Of a DNA stretch of 64,000 nt, positions 9,555 to 19,051 are shown piece after piece. The DNA is taken from positions 10,077,381 to 10,141,380 of the forward strand of contig CP036432.1 of NCBI GenBank assembly GCA_007753675.1. The letters run 5' to 3'. The DNA comes from Stieleria magnilauensis. Its GTDB lineage: Bacteria; Planctomycetota; Planctomycetia; Pirellulales; Pirellulaceae. The position numbers and the translations under genes were made by a program. The notes beneath the pieces were generated by a model. It saw only the letters and a list, made by a program, of their open reading frames with translations, was not told where the DNA came from and made no database searches. Position 1 is the stretch's first letter. Every line of letters begins with the position of its first letter.

Positions 9555-12500
9555 TCACGCCCCTGCCGGTTGCAACGCCGGCGATTCGACATCCTCGTAC
9601 TGGTGCATCGACTCGGGTGCCAACTTGAGCGATGTCCTAAGATCCATGAACAGGACAAAGACGACCGGAACGAGCACCAGCGTGAAGCAGGTCGAAACAA
9701 TCATTCCGCCCAAAAAGACGACGCCCAGCCCACGATACAACTCGCTGCCCGCACCCGGAAACACCACCAACGGCAACAACCCCAACACGGTCGTCAGCGT
9801 GGTGATACAGATCGGACGAATCCGTGTGCGGACACTCATCGGAACCGCTTGGATCGGCGCGAGATGTTCTTCGCGCATGTGAACCAATGATTGGTGCACG
9901 ATCAAAATTGCGTTGTTGACCACCGTGCCGATCAAGATAATGAACCCGAGCATCGTCAGCACGTCCAACGACTGGGGGACAAACAGGTTCAATACCCATA
10001 GTCCGACGATGCCGCCGACCGCACCCAGCGGCACACTGAAGATGACCACAAAGGGATAGAGCCAAGACTCGAACAGCGCGGCCATCAACAGATACGTGAT
10101 CAGCACCGCCATCAGAATATTGAAACGGAGCGCGTCCCAGGCTTGCCGCAACTTATCCGCGGTACCCGACAAAGCCACAAAGTACTCATTGCCGATCGTC
10201 CCCTCGTCGACCAACGGCGCGATGATTTGGCCATTGACCAGTTCCATGGCCGCTTCCAGCGGCATGTCGTCCGGCGGGCTGACTTCGACGGTGATCGAAC
10301 GCAATCGTTCACGGCGTTGGATTTGTTCCGGCCCGCTGCCGTATTGCATCTCCGCGACCGCCATCAAGGGAACGACTTCTCCGTCACCAGTCGCCAACGG
10401 CAGCGACATCAACGCCTGCGGGTCCGCATTGCGACCGGTCGGTCCCTTGATCGTCATGTCGATCTTGTCACCACCGACGTAATAGTCGCCGGCATAGGCC
10501 CCATCAACCATGGCATCGGCGACGTAACCGAGGTCGGTCGTGTCGATCCCCATCTCGGATGCCGCCAACAACTTGGGTTTGAGATGAATTTCCGGACTGG
10601 ACAGCTCCAGACTCGGCTGGGCCGACGCTTGGCCCTCGGGCATCAACCGTTCCACGTCGTCAAGCACGCGACCGGCGATGACGACCAACCGTTCCAGATC
10701 GGGACCGGAGATCTCGATGTCGATTGCCCGTCCGCCCGACATGCCCCGACCGAACAAGCTGGATTGGGACGCCATCACGCGGATCCCCGGCAACCCGGCG
10801 CCGGCCTGGCGAATCAACGGAACCAACTCCGACGCCCGCTCGGGGTCTCGGGCGCGAAACCCCATGAACAGACTTCGCTCGCGGATCGAGCAAAAGTAGT
10901 AATCCAAAACCGGAGCGTCCGAGCCGTCGGTGGCCGCACTGCCTTCGTTGACGTCCCAAACCGGCCGCAATCGCTGCTCGACGATCGCGCCGATGTCGGA
11001 CAGTTCGTCCAGGTTGTAACCGGCCGGAAGCGAAAACCGTGCGAACACGAAGTTGCGGTTCCCCGTCGGCAGGTATTCGACCTTCGGCCACAACAGATAG
11101 CTGAGTCCGACCGAGAGTCCCGTCATCACCAACACGACCGCGATCGAACGCAATCGGGAACGGAGCACCCAGGAGTTGAAACCGACGACCGAACCGACCA
11201 GCGCCGAGGCGGCACCGCGCGTCGCCCGTTCGAACCAACCGTCCGACTGGGCGTCCGATCGGCCGCCCAGTTGATCGTCGGACAGACCGTCAGACGTTTC
11301 GGCAACCGCGTCGTGACGAGAACGCCGGCGGGCAAACAAACGCGACGCTGCGGTCGGAATCACGGTGAACGAGACGAGCATCGAAAATGCGATGCCACAA
11401 CTGATCGCCAGGGCGATGTCGCGAAACAATTGCCCCGCCGTGGCTTGCACGAAAATCACCGGTAAAAACACGGCGATCGTCGTGAGCGTCGATGCCACGA
11501 TCGCGCCGCCGACTTCGCCGACGCCCCGTGACGCTGCGACAAAAGCGGTTTCGCCGAGCTGTTTTCGCCGGGTGATGTTTTCCAATACCACGACCGCGTT
11601 GTCGACCAACATGCCGACCGCAAAGGCCATCCCGGCCAGCGAGATCACGTTCAACGAACGCCCCAATAGCGTCATGCACAAAAACGCGCCGGCGATGCTG
11701 ATCGGAATCGCCACCGCCGCAACCAGTGCACCGCGCGCGATGCGATAACCCAACACGAAAATCAGCACGACGGTACCGACGTAGAACCAGGGCGAGACAT
11801 ACACCGACGCGACGGCGGTCGCCGCGATCGCCACGCTGGCCAACACGGTGGCGCGGCCGAAATGCAGAAACAACATCAAGATGATGATTGTCGCAGCGCT
11901 GCCGATCAGCATGTTTTGCACCACCAACGCGATCGCCGATTCGATGTATTCGGTCTCGTCGTAGTACTGAAACAGTTCCAACCCTTCGCGTTTGAGAATC
12001 CCTTCATTCAGTTCACGATTGGCAACCCGCAACCCCTTCATCACTTCCATCACGTTCGCGCCGCTCACCCGTCCGACACTCAGACTGATGCTTTCGGTTC
12101 CATAGCGCCGCGCGATGCTCTCGCGGTCTTTGTATCCCAGTTTGACTTCCGCGACATCACCGACGTAGACGCGTGTGTTGCCATCGGAGACGAGCAATTG
12201 TTGCTTGACTTGCTCGGGGTCGCGGAACTGGCCCAGTGTCCGAATCACCCAAGTCCGTTTGCCTTGAAAAAAGTCACCGGCAGTCGTGTCACTGTTCTGA
12301 CGATTGAGCGCCTCGCGGACTTGTCGAATCGTGATTTGCCGCGTCGCCAACTTGGCAGGATCGACGATCACCTGCAGCTCTTGTTCGCGGCCGCCCCGGG
12401 TCTCGGCGTTCGACACCCCCGGCACGCGTTCCAATCTCGCCTCGACAAAATCCTCCGACAACTTGCGGAGCTTTTCCAAATCGACCGGGGGCGGTCGCAA

Positions 12501-13088
12501 CGCTTCCAGTTCCGGGTGCGTGGCGAGATGCTCGTCCAAACAATTTTGCAGACGAAACACACGCAGGGCTGAATTGCTTGCCCGCCTTGCCGGTTCGAGA
12601 ATCTCTGCGATCTGGGGATGGACCGACTGGAATTCGGCGATCGCCTGACTGGTCGGCGGTCGCGGCGTCAACGCAAATCGTGCGATCGGCTGGGCGCTCA
12701 GATCCGACGCTTCGATGACCGGCTCACTGGCGTCCAACGGATACTCACGGACCTGCTGCAAACGCGTGTTGACCCGCGCCAGGGCATCGTCGATGTTCGT
12801 TCCGATCTCAAACTCCAGCGTGACCTCCGCCGAAGAAACGCTGCAATTGGAAGACAGCTTGACCAAGCCCTCGACACCTTGCAGTTGTTCTTCCTGCTCG
12901 AGCACAATCTCGCGCTCGATTTCCTGGGGGCTGGCCCCGGGCCAACGGGTTTCGATGGTCAGCACCGGGTTTTGAACTTCGGGGACCAATTGTTTGGGGA
13001 TCAAGCCCAACGACAATGTCCCGAACAGCGCCGCCAAGATGGCGCCGACATAAACTTTGACGGGGTTACGAATCAGGATTTCAAACAC
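9555..13088 (-). CDS. RND-family (HAE1/AcrB-like) efflux transporter inner-membrane subunit
   Basis: About 1,177 residues from a GTG at 13088 (an overlapping TTG at 13097 is the alternative; upstream in-frame codons read through the adaptor gene and look unlike an RND N-terminus). The protein begins VFEILIRNPVKVYV, the usual first helix, then TRWPGASPQEIEREI. Conserved RND elements include GMAFAVGMLVDNAVVVLENI in the fourth helix, multiple hydrophobic helices in both halves, and a final LGFIILIGTVVNNAILIV block. An insertion of about 75 residues (starting near RPPTSQAIAEFQ) lies in the first porter domain. Proton-driven export of drugs, lipids or metabolites from periplasm or inner membrane is the family role. 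It overlaps or abuts the adaptor gene upstream; no outer-membrane TolC partner is in the window. Confidence 0.92.
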   Translation of the reverse strand: MFEILIRNPVKVYVGAILAALFGTLSLGLIPKQLVPEVQNPVLTIETRWPGASPQEIEREIVLEQEEQLQGVEGLVKLSSNCSVSSAEVTLEFEIGTNIDDALARVNTRLQQVREYPLDASEPVIEASDLSAQPIARFALTPRPPTSQAIAEFQSVHPQIAEILEPARRASNSALRVFRLQNCLDEHLATHPELEALRPPPVDLEKLRKLSEDFVEARLERVPGVSNAETRGGREQELQVIVDPAKLATRQITIRQVREALNRQNSDTTAGDFFQGKRTWVIRTLGQFRDPEQVKQQLLVSDGNTRVYVGDVAEVKLGYKDRESIARRYGTESISLSVGRVSGANVMEVMKGLRVANRELNEGILKREGLELFQYYDETEYIESAIALVVQNMLIGSAATIIILMLFLHFGRATVLASVAIAATAVASVYVSPWFYVGTVVLIFVLGYRIARGALVAAVAIPISIAGAFLCMTLLGRSLNVISLAGMAFAVGMLVDNAVVVLENITRRKQLGETAFVAASRGVGEVGGAIVASTLTTIAVFLPVIFVQATAGQLFRDIALAISCGIAFSMLVSFTVIPTAASRLFARRRSRHDAVAETSDGLSDDQLGGRSDAQSDGWFERATRGAASALVGSVVGFNSWVLRSRLRSIAVVLVMTGLSVGLSYLLWPKVEYLPTGNRNFVFARFSLPAGYNLDELSDIGAIVEQRLRPVWDVNEGSAATDGSDAPVLDYYFCSIRERSLFMGFRARDPERASELVPLIRQAGAGLPGIRVMASQSSLFGRGMSGGRAIDIEISGPDLERLVVIAGRVLDDVERLMPEGQASAQPSLELSSPEIHLKPKLLAASEMGIDTTDLGYVADAMVDGAYAGDYYVGGDKIDMTIKGPTGRNADPQALMSLPLATGDGEVVPLMAVAEMQYGSGPEQIQRRERLRSITVEVSPPDDMPLEAAMELVNGQIIAPLVDEGTIGNEYFVALSGTADKLRQAWDALRFNILMAVLITYLLMAALFESWLYPFVVIFSVPLGAVGGIVGLWVLNLFVPQSLDVLTMLGFIILIGTVVNNAILIVHQSLVHMREEHLAPIQAVPMSVRTRIRPICITTLTTVLGLLPLVVFPGAGSELYRGLGVVFLGGMIVSTCFTLVLVPVVFVLFMDLRTSLKLAPESMHQYEDVESPALQPAGA

Positions 13089-13093
13089 GTCAC

Positions 13094-14398
13094 TCAACCG
13101 TCTCCGACGGTGACCTCCACGGATTGCCCGGCCGCCAAACGCTCGTTGCCACGCGTCACGACGATCGCGTCGGCGTCCACCTCGCCGGTGATCGCAATCC
13201 AATCGCCCTGGGCGACCCCGAGTTTGACCGGCACTTTGCGGACGACCGCTGCCTGTGATTGGCCGCCAGCCGATGAGGCGCGGCCGACGTCGACGACAAA
13301 CACCGATTGCCGTACCCCATCCAACACGATCGCATCGGTAGGCACAAACGTCTGTTTCGCTTCGGGCCCGATGGGCAAATCCATTCGCACCACCATCCCG
13401 GACATCAACATCGGGATGCCGTCGTCGATCCGGTTTTTGATCCGCACCAACACCGGAAACGTTCTCGAACGGGTGTCGGCCGCGGGCACGATCCGTTCCA
13501 GCTGCCCCAACAACAGTTCACCCGGCCGAGCGTCAAATTCGACATGGATCGTCTGGCCCGGACGCAAGAACACCACCTGAGCGGCCGGAACCGCCACCTC
13601 GACCCTGACGGTATCCAATTCGATCAAGTCGACGACCGGATCGCCCGCGGTGATCCAAGCCCCCGCTTCGGTGTATTCGGCCGTCACATAACCGTCGAAG
13701 GGCGCGATCAGGGTGTGCTTCTTGAGGCGGTCTTCGAGCAAACGGACTTGTTCTCGCTGCAGATCCACGCGTGCCTGGGCCTGGGCGACCTGCTCGACAC
13801 GCGGACCACTGACAAGTCGTGCATGTGCGATGGTCGCCGCTTGCAGTAACTGTCGCGAGGAATCGGCTTCCGCGGTCGCCACATCGAGTTCTTCCACCGA
13901 GGCGGCTTTGGACTGGACCAGTTTGGACATCCGCGAGAGCTGGCTGGCCGAACGCCGGGCGATCGCCCCTGCGGCCTCCATCCGCGCCTCAGCTTCGGCG
14001 ATGTCTTCGTCGCGTGATCCGGCTTGAAGCTCCGCCAATTGATGTTCCACCAAACGCAATTCCGCTTTCGCCGCGGCTATCTCGATCTGGATCACGTCGG
14101 TCTGCAAATCGGCCACCGCGTCGCCGGCGGCAAGCCGATCGCCACGCTTGGCGTGTAAGGTTTTCAATCGACCGGGCAACGAATAGCCGATCGTCGTGGT
14201 TCGACTGGGTGTCACCGTCCCCAACAATTGATACGCCGATTTCGACTCGCCCGTGCGGACGCGGCAGGCCATCACCGGCTGCAGGATTTCTTGATCGGAC
14301 TTGCCGGGCGGTTGGGCCGGCGCCACATCGGCGATGAAAAAAATACCGAACAGCGTGCCGCACCGGATGGCCCGAATGACGCGTGACGAAGTGGACAT
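13094..14398 (-). CDS. RND efflux periplasmic adaptor (HlyD/AcrA-type membrane fusion protein)
   Basis: About 434 residues. The ATG at 14398 (MSTSSRVIRAIRC) is preferred because it is followed directly by a hydrophobic export signal; upstream in-frame Met codons give an unlikely Pro-rich leader. A half-lipoyl motif (GRLKTLHAKRGDRLAAGDAV) flanks a long alpha-helical hairpin rich in Ala, Glu and Gln (EIAAAKAELRLVEHQLAEL ... VDLQREQVRLLEDRL). The second lipoyl half follows (HTLIAPFDGYVTAEYTEAG), then beta-barrel and membrane-proximal domains. It bridges the RND pump to an outer-membrane duct. Its TGA at 13094-13096 touches the pump start, so the two are translationally coupled in the order adaptor, pump. 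Confidence 0.92.
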   Translation of the reverse strand: MSTSSRVIRAIRCGTLFGIFFIADVAPAQPPGKSDQEILQPVMACRVRTGESKSAYQLLGTVTPSRTTTIGYSLPGRLKTLHAKRGDRLAAGDAVADLQTDVIQIEIAAAKAELRLVEHQLAELQAGSRDEDIAEAEARMEAAGAIARRSASQLSRMSKLVQSKAASVEELDVATAEADSSRQLLQAATIAHARLVSGPRVEQVAQAQARVDLQREQVRLLEDRLKKHTLIAPFDGYVTAEYTEAGAWITAGDPVVDLIELDTVRVEVAVPAAQVVFLRPGQTIHVEFDARPGELLLGQLERIVPAADTRSRTFPVLVRIKNRIDDGIPMLMSGMVVRMDLPIGPEAKQTFVPTDAIVLDGVRQSVFVVDVGRASSAGGQSQAAVVRKVPVKLGVAQGDWIAITGEVDADAIVVTRGNERLAAGQSVEVTVGDG

Positions 14399-14582
14399 GG
14401 GATGCATCCCAATCGAACCGTGGAAACACGGCTCGATTGATCGTGGGGGTGGGAAAGGGGCGGGGGTCGGAATCCGGTAGGAAACACATCCTAATTGACC
14501 GCGCAACAACTCACCACACTGCACCTCAAGAAATCGTGGTTTGGTGATCGTACGATCGTCCCCCCTTACGACCTCCTCTCAT

Positions 14583-14629
14583 CCATTTCTTGACCAGCCC
14601 ATTTCTTGACCAATCCATTTTTTGACCAG
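14583..14629. repeat. Three tandem 16-bp repeats
   Basis: ccatttcttgacca-type units begin at 14583, 14599 and 14615 (the third has ccattttttgaccag). They sit just past the stop of the hybrid kinase gene and between it and the efflux adaptor promoter region. They may be slippage products or a protein-binding site; nothing further can be said. Confidence 0.8.
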
Positions 14630-14634
14630 CCGGT

Positions 14635-16491
14635 TCACCACGTTCCAGCCACATCGACGTTGCGGCGATCCTGCCGCAAGCCGCGTTGATCATCGAGGAT
14701 TTCGCGGACCGACGACAACAGATGTTCAGCAGTAAACGGTTTGTGGACCACCGGGTAGCCGGCCGGCACTTCTCCATTTTGGGCGACTTCGGGGTCATGC
14801 CCGGTACAGAACAGCAGCGGCAACTCGGGGTTGCTTTCGGCGATGTGACCGCACGCTTCACGCCCGGTCATGTTGGGCATCATCACATCCAAAATGGCCA
14901 AATCAATCTGATCGGCCAATTCATTGACCCGCTGCACCGCTTCCTGTCCATCGGAGGCCAGCACGACATTGTATCCGGCACGCTGCAAGATCCGGCTGCT
15001 GACCTGTCGCAACAGTTCTTCGTCGTCGGCGATCAAGATGGTGCCGATGCTGCCACCGGCGTCTTGTACCCGATCGGTCACGGGCTGGCTGATCGGCTGC
15101 GTCGTCTCGCATGCCTTGACGGCGGGTAGATAGATACGGAACGTCGTGCCAACGCCGACTTCCGATTGGACTTCGATATGGCCCTGATGCTGTTTCACCA
15201 AACCGTACACCATCGCCATCCCCAAGCCTGTCCCAGAACCGACTTCTTTGGTGGTGAAGAAAGGCTCAAACACTCGTTCCACCACCTCGGGCGGCATTCC
15301 GCTGCCGGTGTCGGTGATCGAAATGCGGACGAACGGGCCGGGCCGCAGCACGTCGTCACGGCGGCAATACGCTTCGTTGAGTTCCACCAGTTCAGTCGAC
15401 AACGTGAGCTGACCAGTACCATCCATGGCGTCGCGTGAATTGATACAGCAATTCAGTAGTGCCTGTTGCAGCTCGACCGAATCGGCGTGCACCATCGCGG
15501 AGGTGGGATGCAGTTCTTGACGTAGCGTGATGCGTGATCCCAGCAGCGGCTTTGCCAGTCCGACCAACTCGGCGACAACATCATTGACATCAAGATCGAC
15601 GCAACAGAGCGGTTTGCGACGGCTAAACCCGAGCAACTGACGTGTCAAAGAGGTCGCCCGCTCACCGGCTTTGAAAATGCACTTCATGTCTTCGTGCAGC
15701 GGCTCACCCGGCCGCGTCGCGTCGAGCCCGAACTGGGTGTAGGACAGAATGATCTGTAGCAGATTATTGAACTCGTGCGCGATCCCACCGGCCAGCATTC
15801 CGACCGCTTCCAGTTTTTGGGATTCGCGCAACTGTTTTTCTTTTTCCAGCAGCTGTTGTTGCGCCAGTTCACGTTGTTGCATCTCACGACGAATCTCGTT
15901 CGTCTTGGCCGCAACGGTCTTTTCCAAATCCGCGACGGTGTTGCGCGAGGCTTCGGTCAGCTTTCGCTTTTTGGTCATGGCCGCAGCGATCTGCGCCACC
16001 TCGGCGGCATCGAAGGGCTTGCGCAGAATCAGCAGTTGATCGCTGTTGCCGAGTTGTTCGACGATTTCAGACCAGGAATAATCTGAGAACGCGGTGCAGA
16101 TCAAAACTTGCAGATCGGGATCGGCCTTCCACAACTGACGGATCGTCTCCACACCGTCCCAGCCCGGTGGCATCCGCATGTCGACAAAAGCGGTACTGAA
16201 GGGGCGCCCTTCCTCGATCGCCTGGCACACCATCCGGTACCCTTCTTCGCCCTGGTAGGCGGACGACAGATCGTAGCGGCGAGCGGCTTTCGTTTGTCGC
16301 GACGAAGAACCGAACAAGGACACTTCGAGTGAGTCCAATTCCGTGTCGGCTTGCGAATCGTCACACAGGATCTTGCGAAAATCATCATGGATCGCCGTGT
16401 TGTCATCGATGATGATGATCCGCGGGTTCTCGGTACCATCGGCGACTCGCGCGCCCGCATTCATCGCGTCGGCCCTGTGTGCTTCGTCCAT
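14635..16491 (-). CDS. Cytoplasmic hybrid histidine kinase with receiver domains at both ends
   Basis: 618 residues starting MDEAHRADAMNAG. An N-terminal receiver domain (about 25-180) has IIIIDDN, the phospho-acceptor Asp in AFVDMRMPPGWDG, and the Lys in LILRKPFD. A coiled coil (residues ~185-235) leads to the HisKA box GMLAGGIAHEFNNLLQIILS and an HATPase_c domain (CCINSRDAM, ITDTGSGMPPEVVERVFEPFF, GTGLGMAMVYGLV). The C-terminal receiver (about 490-610) has ILIADDEE, LAILDVMMPNMTG and VVHKPFT. No membrane segment is present. The N-terminal receiver suggests it is itself switched by another kinase, plausibly the HAMP kinase encoded divergently at 19638-21365. It has a long leader (see 16612-16711). 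Confidence 0.92.
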   Translation of the reverse strand: MDEAHRADAMNAGARVADGTENPRIIIIDDNTAIHDDFRKILCDDSQADTELDSLEVSLFGSSSRQTKAARRYDLSSAYQGEEGYRMVCQAIEEGRPFSTAFVDMRMPPGWDGVETIRQLWKADPDLQVLICTAFSDYSWSEIVEQLGNSDQLLILRKPFDAAEVAQIAAAMTKKRKLTEASRNTVADLEKTVAAKTNEIRREMQQRELAQQQLLEKEKQLRESQKLEAVGMLAGGIAHEFNNLLQIILSYTQFGLDATRPGEPLHEDMKCIFKAGERATSLTRQLLGFSRRKPLCCVDLDVNDVVAELVGLAKPLLGSRITLRQELHPTSAMVHADSVELQQALLNCCINSRDAMDGTGQLTLSTELVELNEAYCRRDDVLRPGPFVRISITDTGSGMPPEVVERVFEPFFTTKEVGSGTGLGMAMVYGLVKQHQGHIEVQSEVGVGTTFRIYLPAVKACETTQPISQPVTDRVQDAGGSIGTILIADDEELLRQVSSRILQRAGYNVVLASDGQEAVQRVNELADQIDLAILDVMMPNMTGREACGHIAESNPELPLLFCTGHDPEVAQNGEVPAGYPVVHKPFTAEHLLSSVREILDDQRGLRQDRRNVDVAGTW

Positions 16492-16611
16492 CGTTTCTGG
16501 ATCGCCCTTCGTTGAGTGTCACTGTTGTCTGCAACCTTCGCTTGTGATCAGCCGGACGACCTTGATCGCGGGAAAGAACTGATTGAATTGGTTCGATTTG
16601 AGGGACAACCG

Positions 16612-16711
16612 ACACTCCTGGTCCGCATTCTTTCACTGCCTGAGAGGTTGTACCGCTTTCGGCGACTCTCCGCCCGACAAGTCACCGCAACGCTACCAGC
16701 CGGCGCTGCGG
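16612..16711 (-). promoter_or_regulatory. Possible structured leader RNA upstream of the hybrid kinase, with a glycine-riboswitch-like core
   Basis: Read on the minus strand, the 349-bp divergent gap 16492-16840 has a 9-bp stem (16685-16693 with 16703-16711). It is followed by GGAGAG, then GCCGAAAGCGG, then CUCUCAGGCA, then GGACC. The order GGAGAG...GCCGAA...CUCUCAGG...GGAC is that of glycine-riboswitch aptamers, but the long P3 arm is missing and the CAGGCA-GGACC spacing is longer than usual. It is either a diverged RNA element or a chance match. It lies about 120-220 nt upstream of the kinase start. The remainder of the gap shows no gene. Confidence 0.25.
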
Positions 16712-16840
16712 TTTCCCGTAAAGATCTGCGAATCGGTGAAATCGGCCCGTCGTACATTCGACAACACCAGAAGGTGGTCACATCGACACCGGCGTGCTGG
16801 ATAAACACGTCAACGAACCGAAAGTCGATCCTGGGGCAGG

Positions 16841-19051
16841 ATGGTGAAGACAGAATCTCAAGGCGGGGCGTCCGGCGATGACGTCGCAAAACGGCGTCCT
16901 CTCGATGGCGATCGTCCGTTGAGTCGTCGGCCATTGGATCGTCGCTCCGCCCGGATCCACCTCGTCGCGGCGATGCTCGCGGCGGTCCTGCTGACAGCCG
17001 GCCCCGCGGTCGGCCAGACCGCTGAATCACTGGCGCCTGCTGACCAAGCTCCGCCAAGCGGCCAGCGGCTCGAGCACCCTGACACGTTTGACGAGGACAC
17101 CGCCGAAGGAGCCGATGACGAAGGGCTCGACAGCGAGTTGGATTCCCTGTTGGACCAGGACCTCGGTTCGCTGCGGCGGACCTCGGTCGCGCCTGCACTG
17201 GAGGTCGAAGTTTCCTCGGTCTCGCGTCAGAAAAGCACGATCGGCAGATCCCCGGCGGCCGTGTTCGTGATCACCGACGAAATGATTCGTCGCAGCGGCT
17301 ACCAATCGATCCCCGAAGTGCTCCGGCTGGCACCAGGGCTTCAGGTGGCGCGGATCGATGGGAACAAGTGGAGCGTCAGTAGCCGTGGCGAGTCGGGCCG
17401 ATTCAGCGACAAGTTGTTGGTGCAAATTGATGGCCGAACGGTTTACAACCCGCTGTTCGCCGGCGTGCTGTGGGATGTCCAAGACGTGCTGCTGGAAGAC
17501 GTCTTGCGGATCGAAGTCATTCGCGGTCCCGGCGCGACGGTGTGGGGCGCCAATGCGGTCAACGGAGTGATCAATATCTTGACCAAGTCCAGTTCGCAAA
17601 CCCACGGCAGCTACGCCATCGCAGGTGCCGGCACGCTGGAACAGGGGTTCGTCGGCGGGCGCCTGGGGGGACGCACCGAGCGAGGCGTCGACTACCGGGT
17701 CTGGGGCAAATGGTTTCAGCGGGACGAAATGGACCTGGTCGGCGGCTCACCCTACGATGCAACCAACCAAGCCCGCTTGGGATTCCGGACCGATTGGGAG
17801 TCCCCTGCCGATGACAAGCTCACCTTTCAAGGCCAGTACTACAACGGCGAATCGGACAGCCTGGCCGACAAGGATCTGGCAGGTCGCATCGAGTTCGACC
17901 AACCGGTTTCGGGGGGCAACCTGCTGACGCGTTGGACGAGGACGCATTCGGCAGACCACGAATCCTCGCTGCAACTGTATTACGACCGCTTCGATCGCAA
18001 AGCCTACGGATTCGGTCAACAAACCAACATCTTTGACTTGGATTTCCAAAGCCGGTTCCGCTACCGCTGTGATCACCGGATCATTTGGGGAGCCGGCTAC
18101 CGAGCGATCTTTGACAAATTGACCAACAACGATCCGCTGCCGTACATCGCCGCGGACCCCAAGCGACGCACGGTCCAACGGTTCAGCGCGTTCATTCAAG
18201 ACGAAATGACGTTATTGGAAGACGCCTGGTACTTCACGCTCGGTTCAAAGTTCTCGCACAATACCTACAGCAATTTCGAACTGCAGCCCAGCGCCCGGTT
18301 GCTTTGGCTGCCCAATGAATCCGCGGCAGCGTGGTGCGCGGTCTCGCGGGCCGTCCGCACGCCTTCGCGGCTGTCAGCCGACGGGCGGTTGATTGTCAAT
18401 CAGCCGGTGCCGTTAGGAAATTTTCCGCTCGAACTTCGCGGCGTCGGCGACCTGGGTGCAGAGAACTTGGTGTCTTACGAGGTGGGCTACCGACAGCAAA
18501 CCAACGAGTTCTTCGCCTGGGATGCGACGGCCTATTTCCATGACTATGACAAACTGCAGGTGCTGCGGCTGAACTTCCCTCCCGCAGCCCTTCCGTTTCT
18601 CGACATCTCCGACGCGGCCGCTGCCGACGGCTATGGGTTCGAAATTTCGGCAACCGCACAGCTGACCGCGTGTTGGAGCATGCGCGGCTGGTACGCGTTT
18701 CAACGGATTGAATTCGACGAACCGCCGCCATCGGTGGCCGGCTCGGCAGGCAAGTCCGGCGCGTTGCCCCGCAACCAGGTTTCACTGACCCACTCCTTCG
18801 ACCTCAGCCGCGGACGGCAACTGGACGTCATCACCCGCTATGTCGACAACCTGCCCGCCGAATCGACGCCGTCGTATGTCGCCGTCGACACACGATTTGC
18901 CTGGAACGTTGGCCGCAACCTGACCGCTTCGGTCGTCGGCCGCAACCTGTTTGACCGACGGCACCCCGAATTCGGCCCCAACTACTTCACCGGCGACGTG
19001 CCGACCGAAGTGCCGCGTAGCGTGCATGCGTACGTGGAGTGGCGCCGATGA
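16841..19051 (+). CDS. TonB-dependent outer-membrane receptor
   Basis: 736 residues. The N-terminal leader has Arg-rich residues, then a signal-type hydrophobic run (VAAMLAAVLLTAG) ending near VGQT. An acidic linker (DEDTAEGADDEGLDSELDSL) precedes the plug domain: AVFVITDEMIRRSGYQSIPEVLRLAPG, VQIDGRTVYNPLFAGVLWD, then the conserved IEVIRGPGATVWGANAVNGVINI. The rest is a 22-strand-type barrel with alternating aromatic residues and ends VHAYVEWRR. It overlaps the YfiR-like gene by ATGA, and the HAMP kinase follows 5 bases later. Together these suggest a receptor coupled to signalling rather than a plain nutrient porter (inference). The ligand is unknown. Confidence 0.92.
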   Translation: MVKTESQGGASGDDVAKRRPLDGDRPLSRRPLDRRSARIHLVAAMLAAVLLTAGPAVGQTAESLAPADQAPPSGQRLEHPDTFDEDTAEGADDEGLDSELDSLLDQDLGSLRRTSVAPALEVEVSSVSRQKSTIGRSPAAVFVITDEMIRRSGYQSIPEVLRLAPGLQVARIDGNKWSVSSRGESGRFSDKLLVQIDGRTVYNPLFAGVLWDVQDVLLEDVLRIEVIRGPGATVWGANAVNGVINILTKSSSQTHGSYAIAGAGTLEQGFVGGRLGGRTERGVDYRVWGKWFQRDEMDLVGGSPYDATNQARLGFRTDWESPADDKLTFQGQYYNGESDSLADKDLAGRIEFDQPVSGGNLLTRWTRTHSADHESSLQLYYDRFDRKAYGFGQQTNIFDLDFQSRFRYRCDHRIIWGAGYRAIFDKLTNNDPLPYIAADPKRRTVQRFSAFIQDEMTLLEDAWYFTLGSKFSHNTYSNFELQPSARLLWLPNESAAAWCAVSRAVRTPSRLSADGRLIVNQPVPLGNFPLELRGVGDLGAENLVSYEVGYRQQTNEFFAWDATAYFHDYDKLQVLRLNFPPAALPFLDISDAAAADGYGFEISATAQLTACWSMRGWYAFQRIEFDEPPPSVAGSAGKSGALPRNQVSLTHSFDLSRGRQLDVITRYVDNLPAESTPSYVAVDTRFAWNVGRNLTASVVGRNLFDRRHPEFGPNYFTGDVPTEVPRSVHAYVEWRR

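Noticed and set aside
10143..11465. 440-codon plus-strand frame inside the RND pump gene
   Set aside because: The RND signature on the minus strand is unambiguous; the plus frame is Arg/Gln-rich and motif-free.
16612..16711. Cobalamin or cyclic-di-GMP riboswitch for the TonB receptor
   Set aside because: Neither the B12-box nor the GEMM core is present on the plus strand; the only partial resemblance is on the minus strand to a glycine aptamer.
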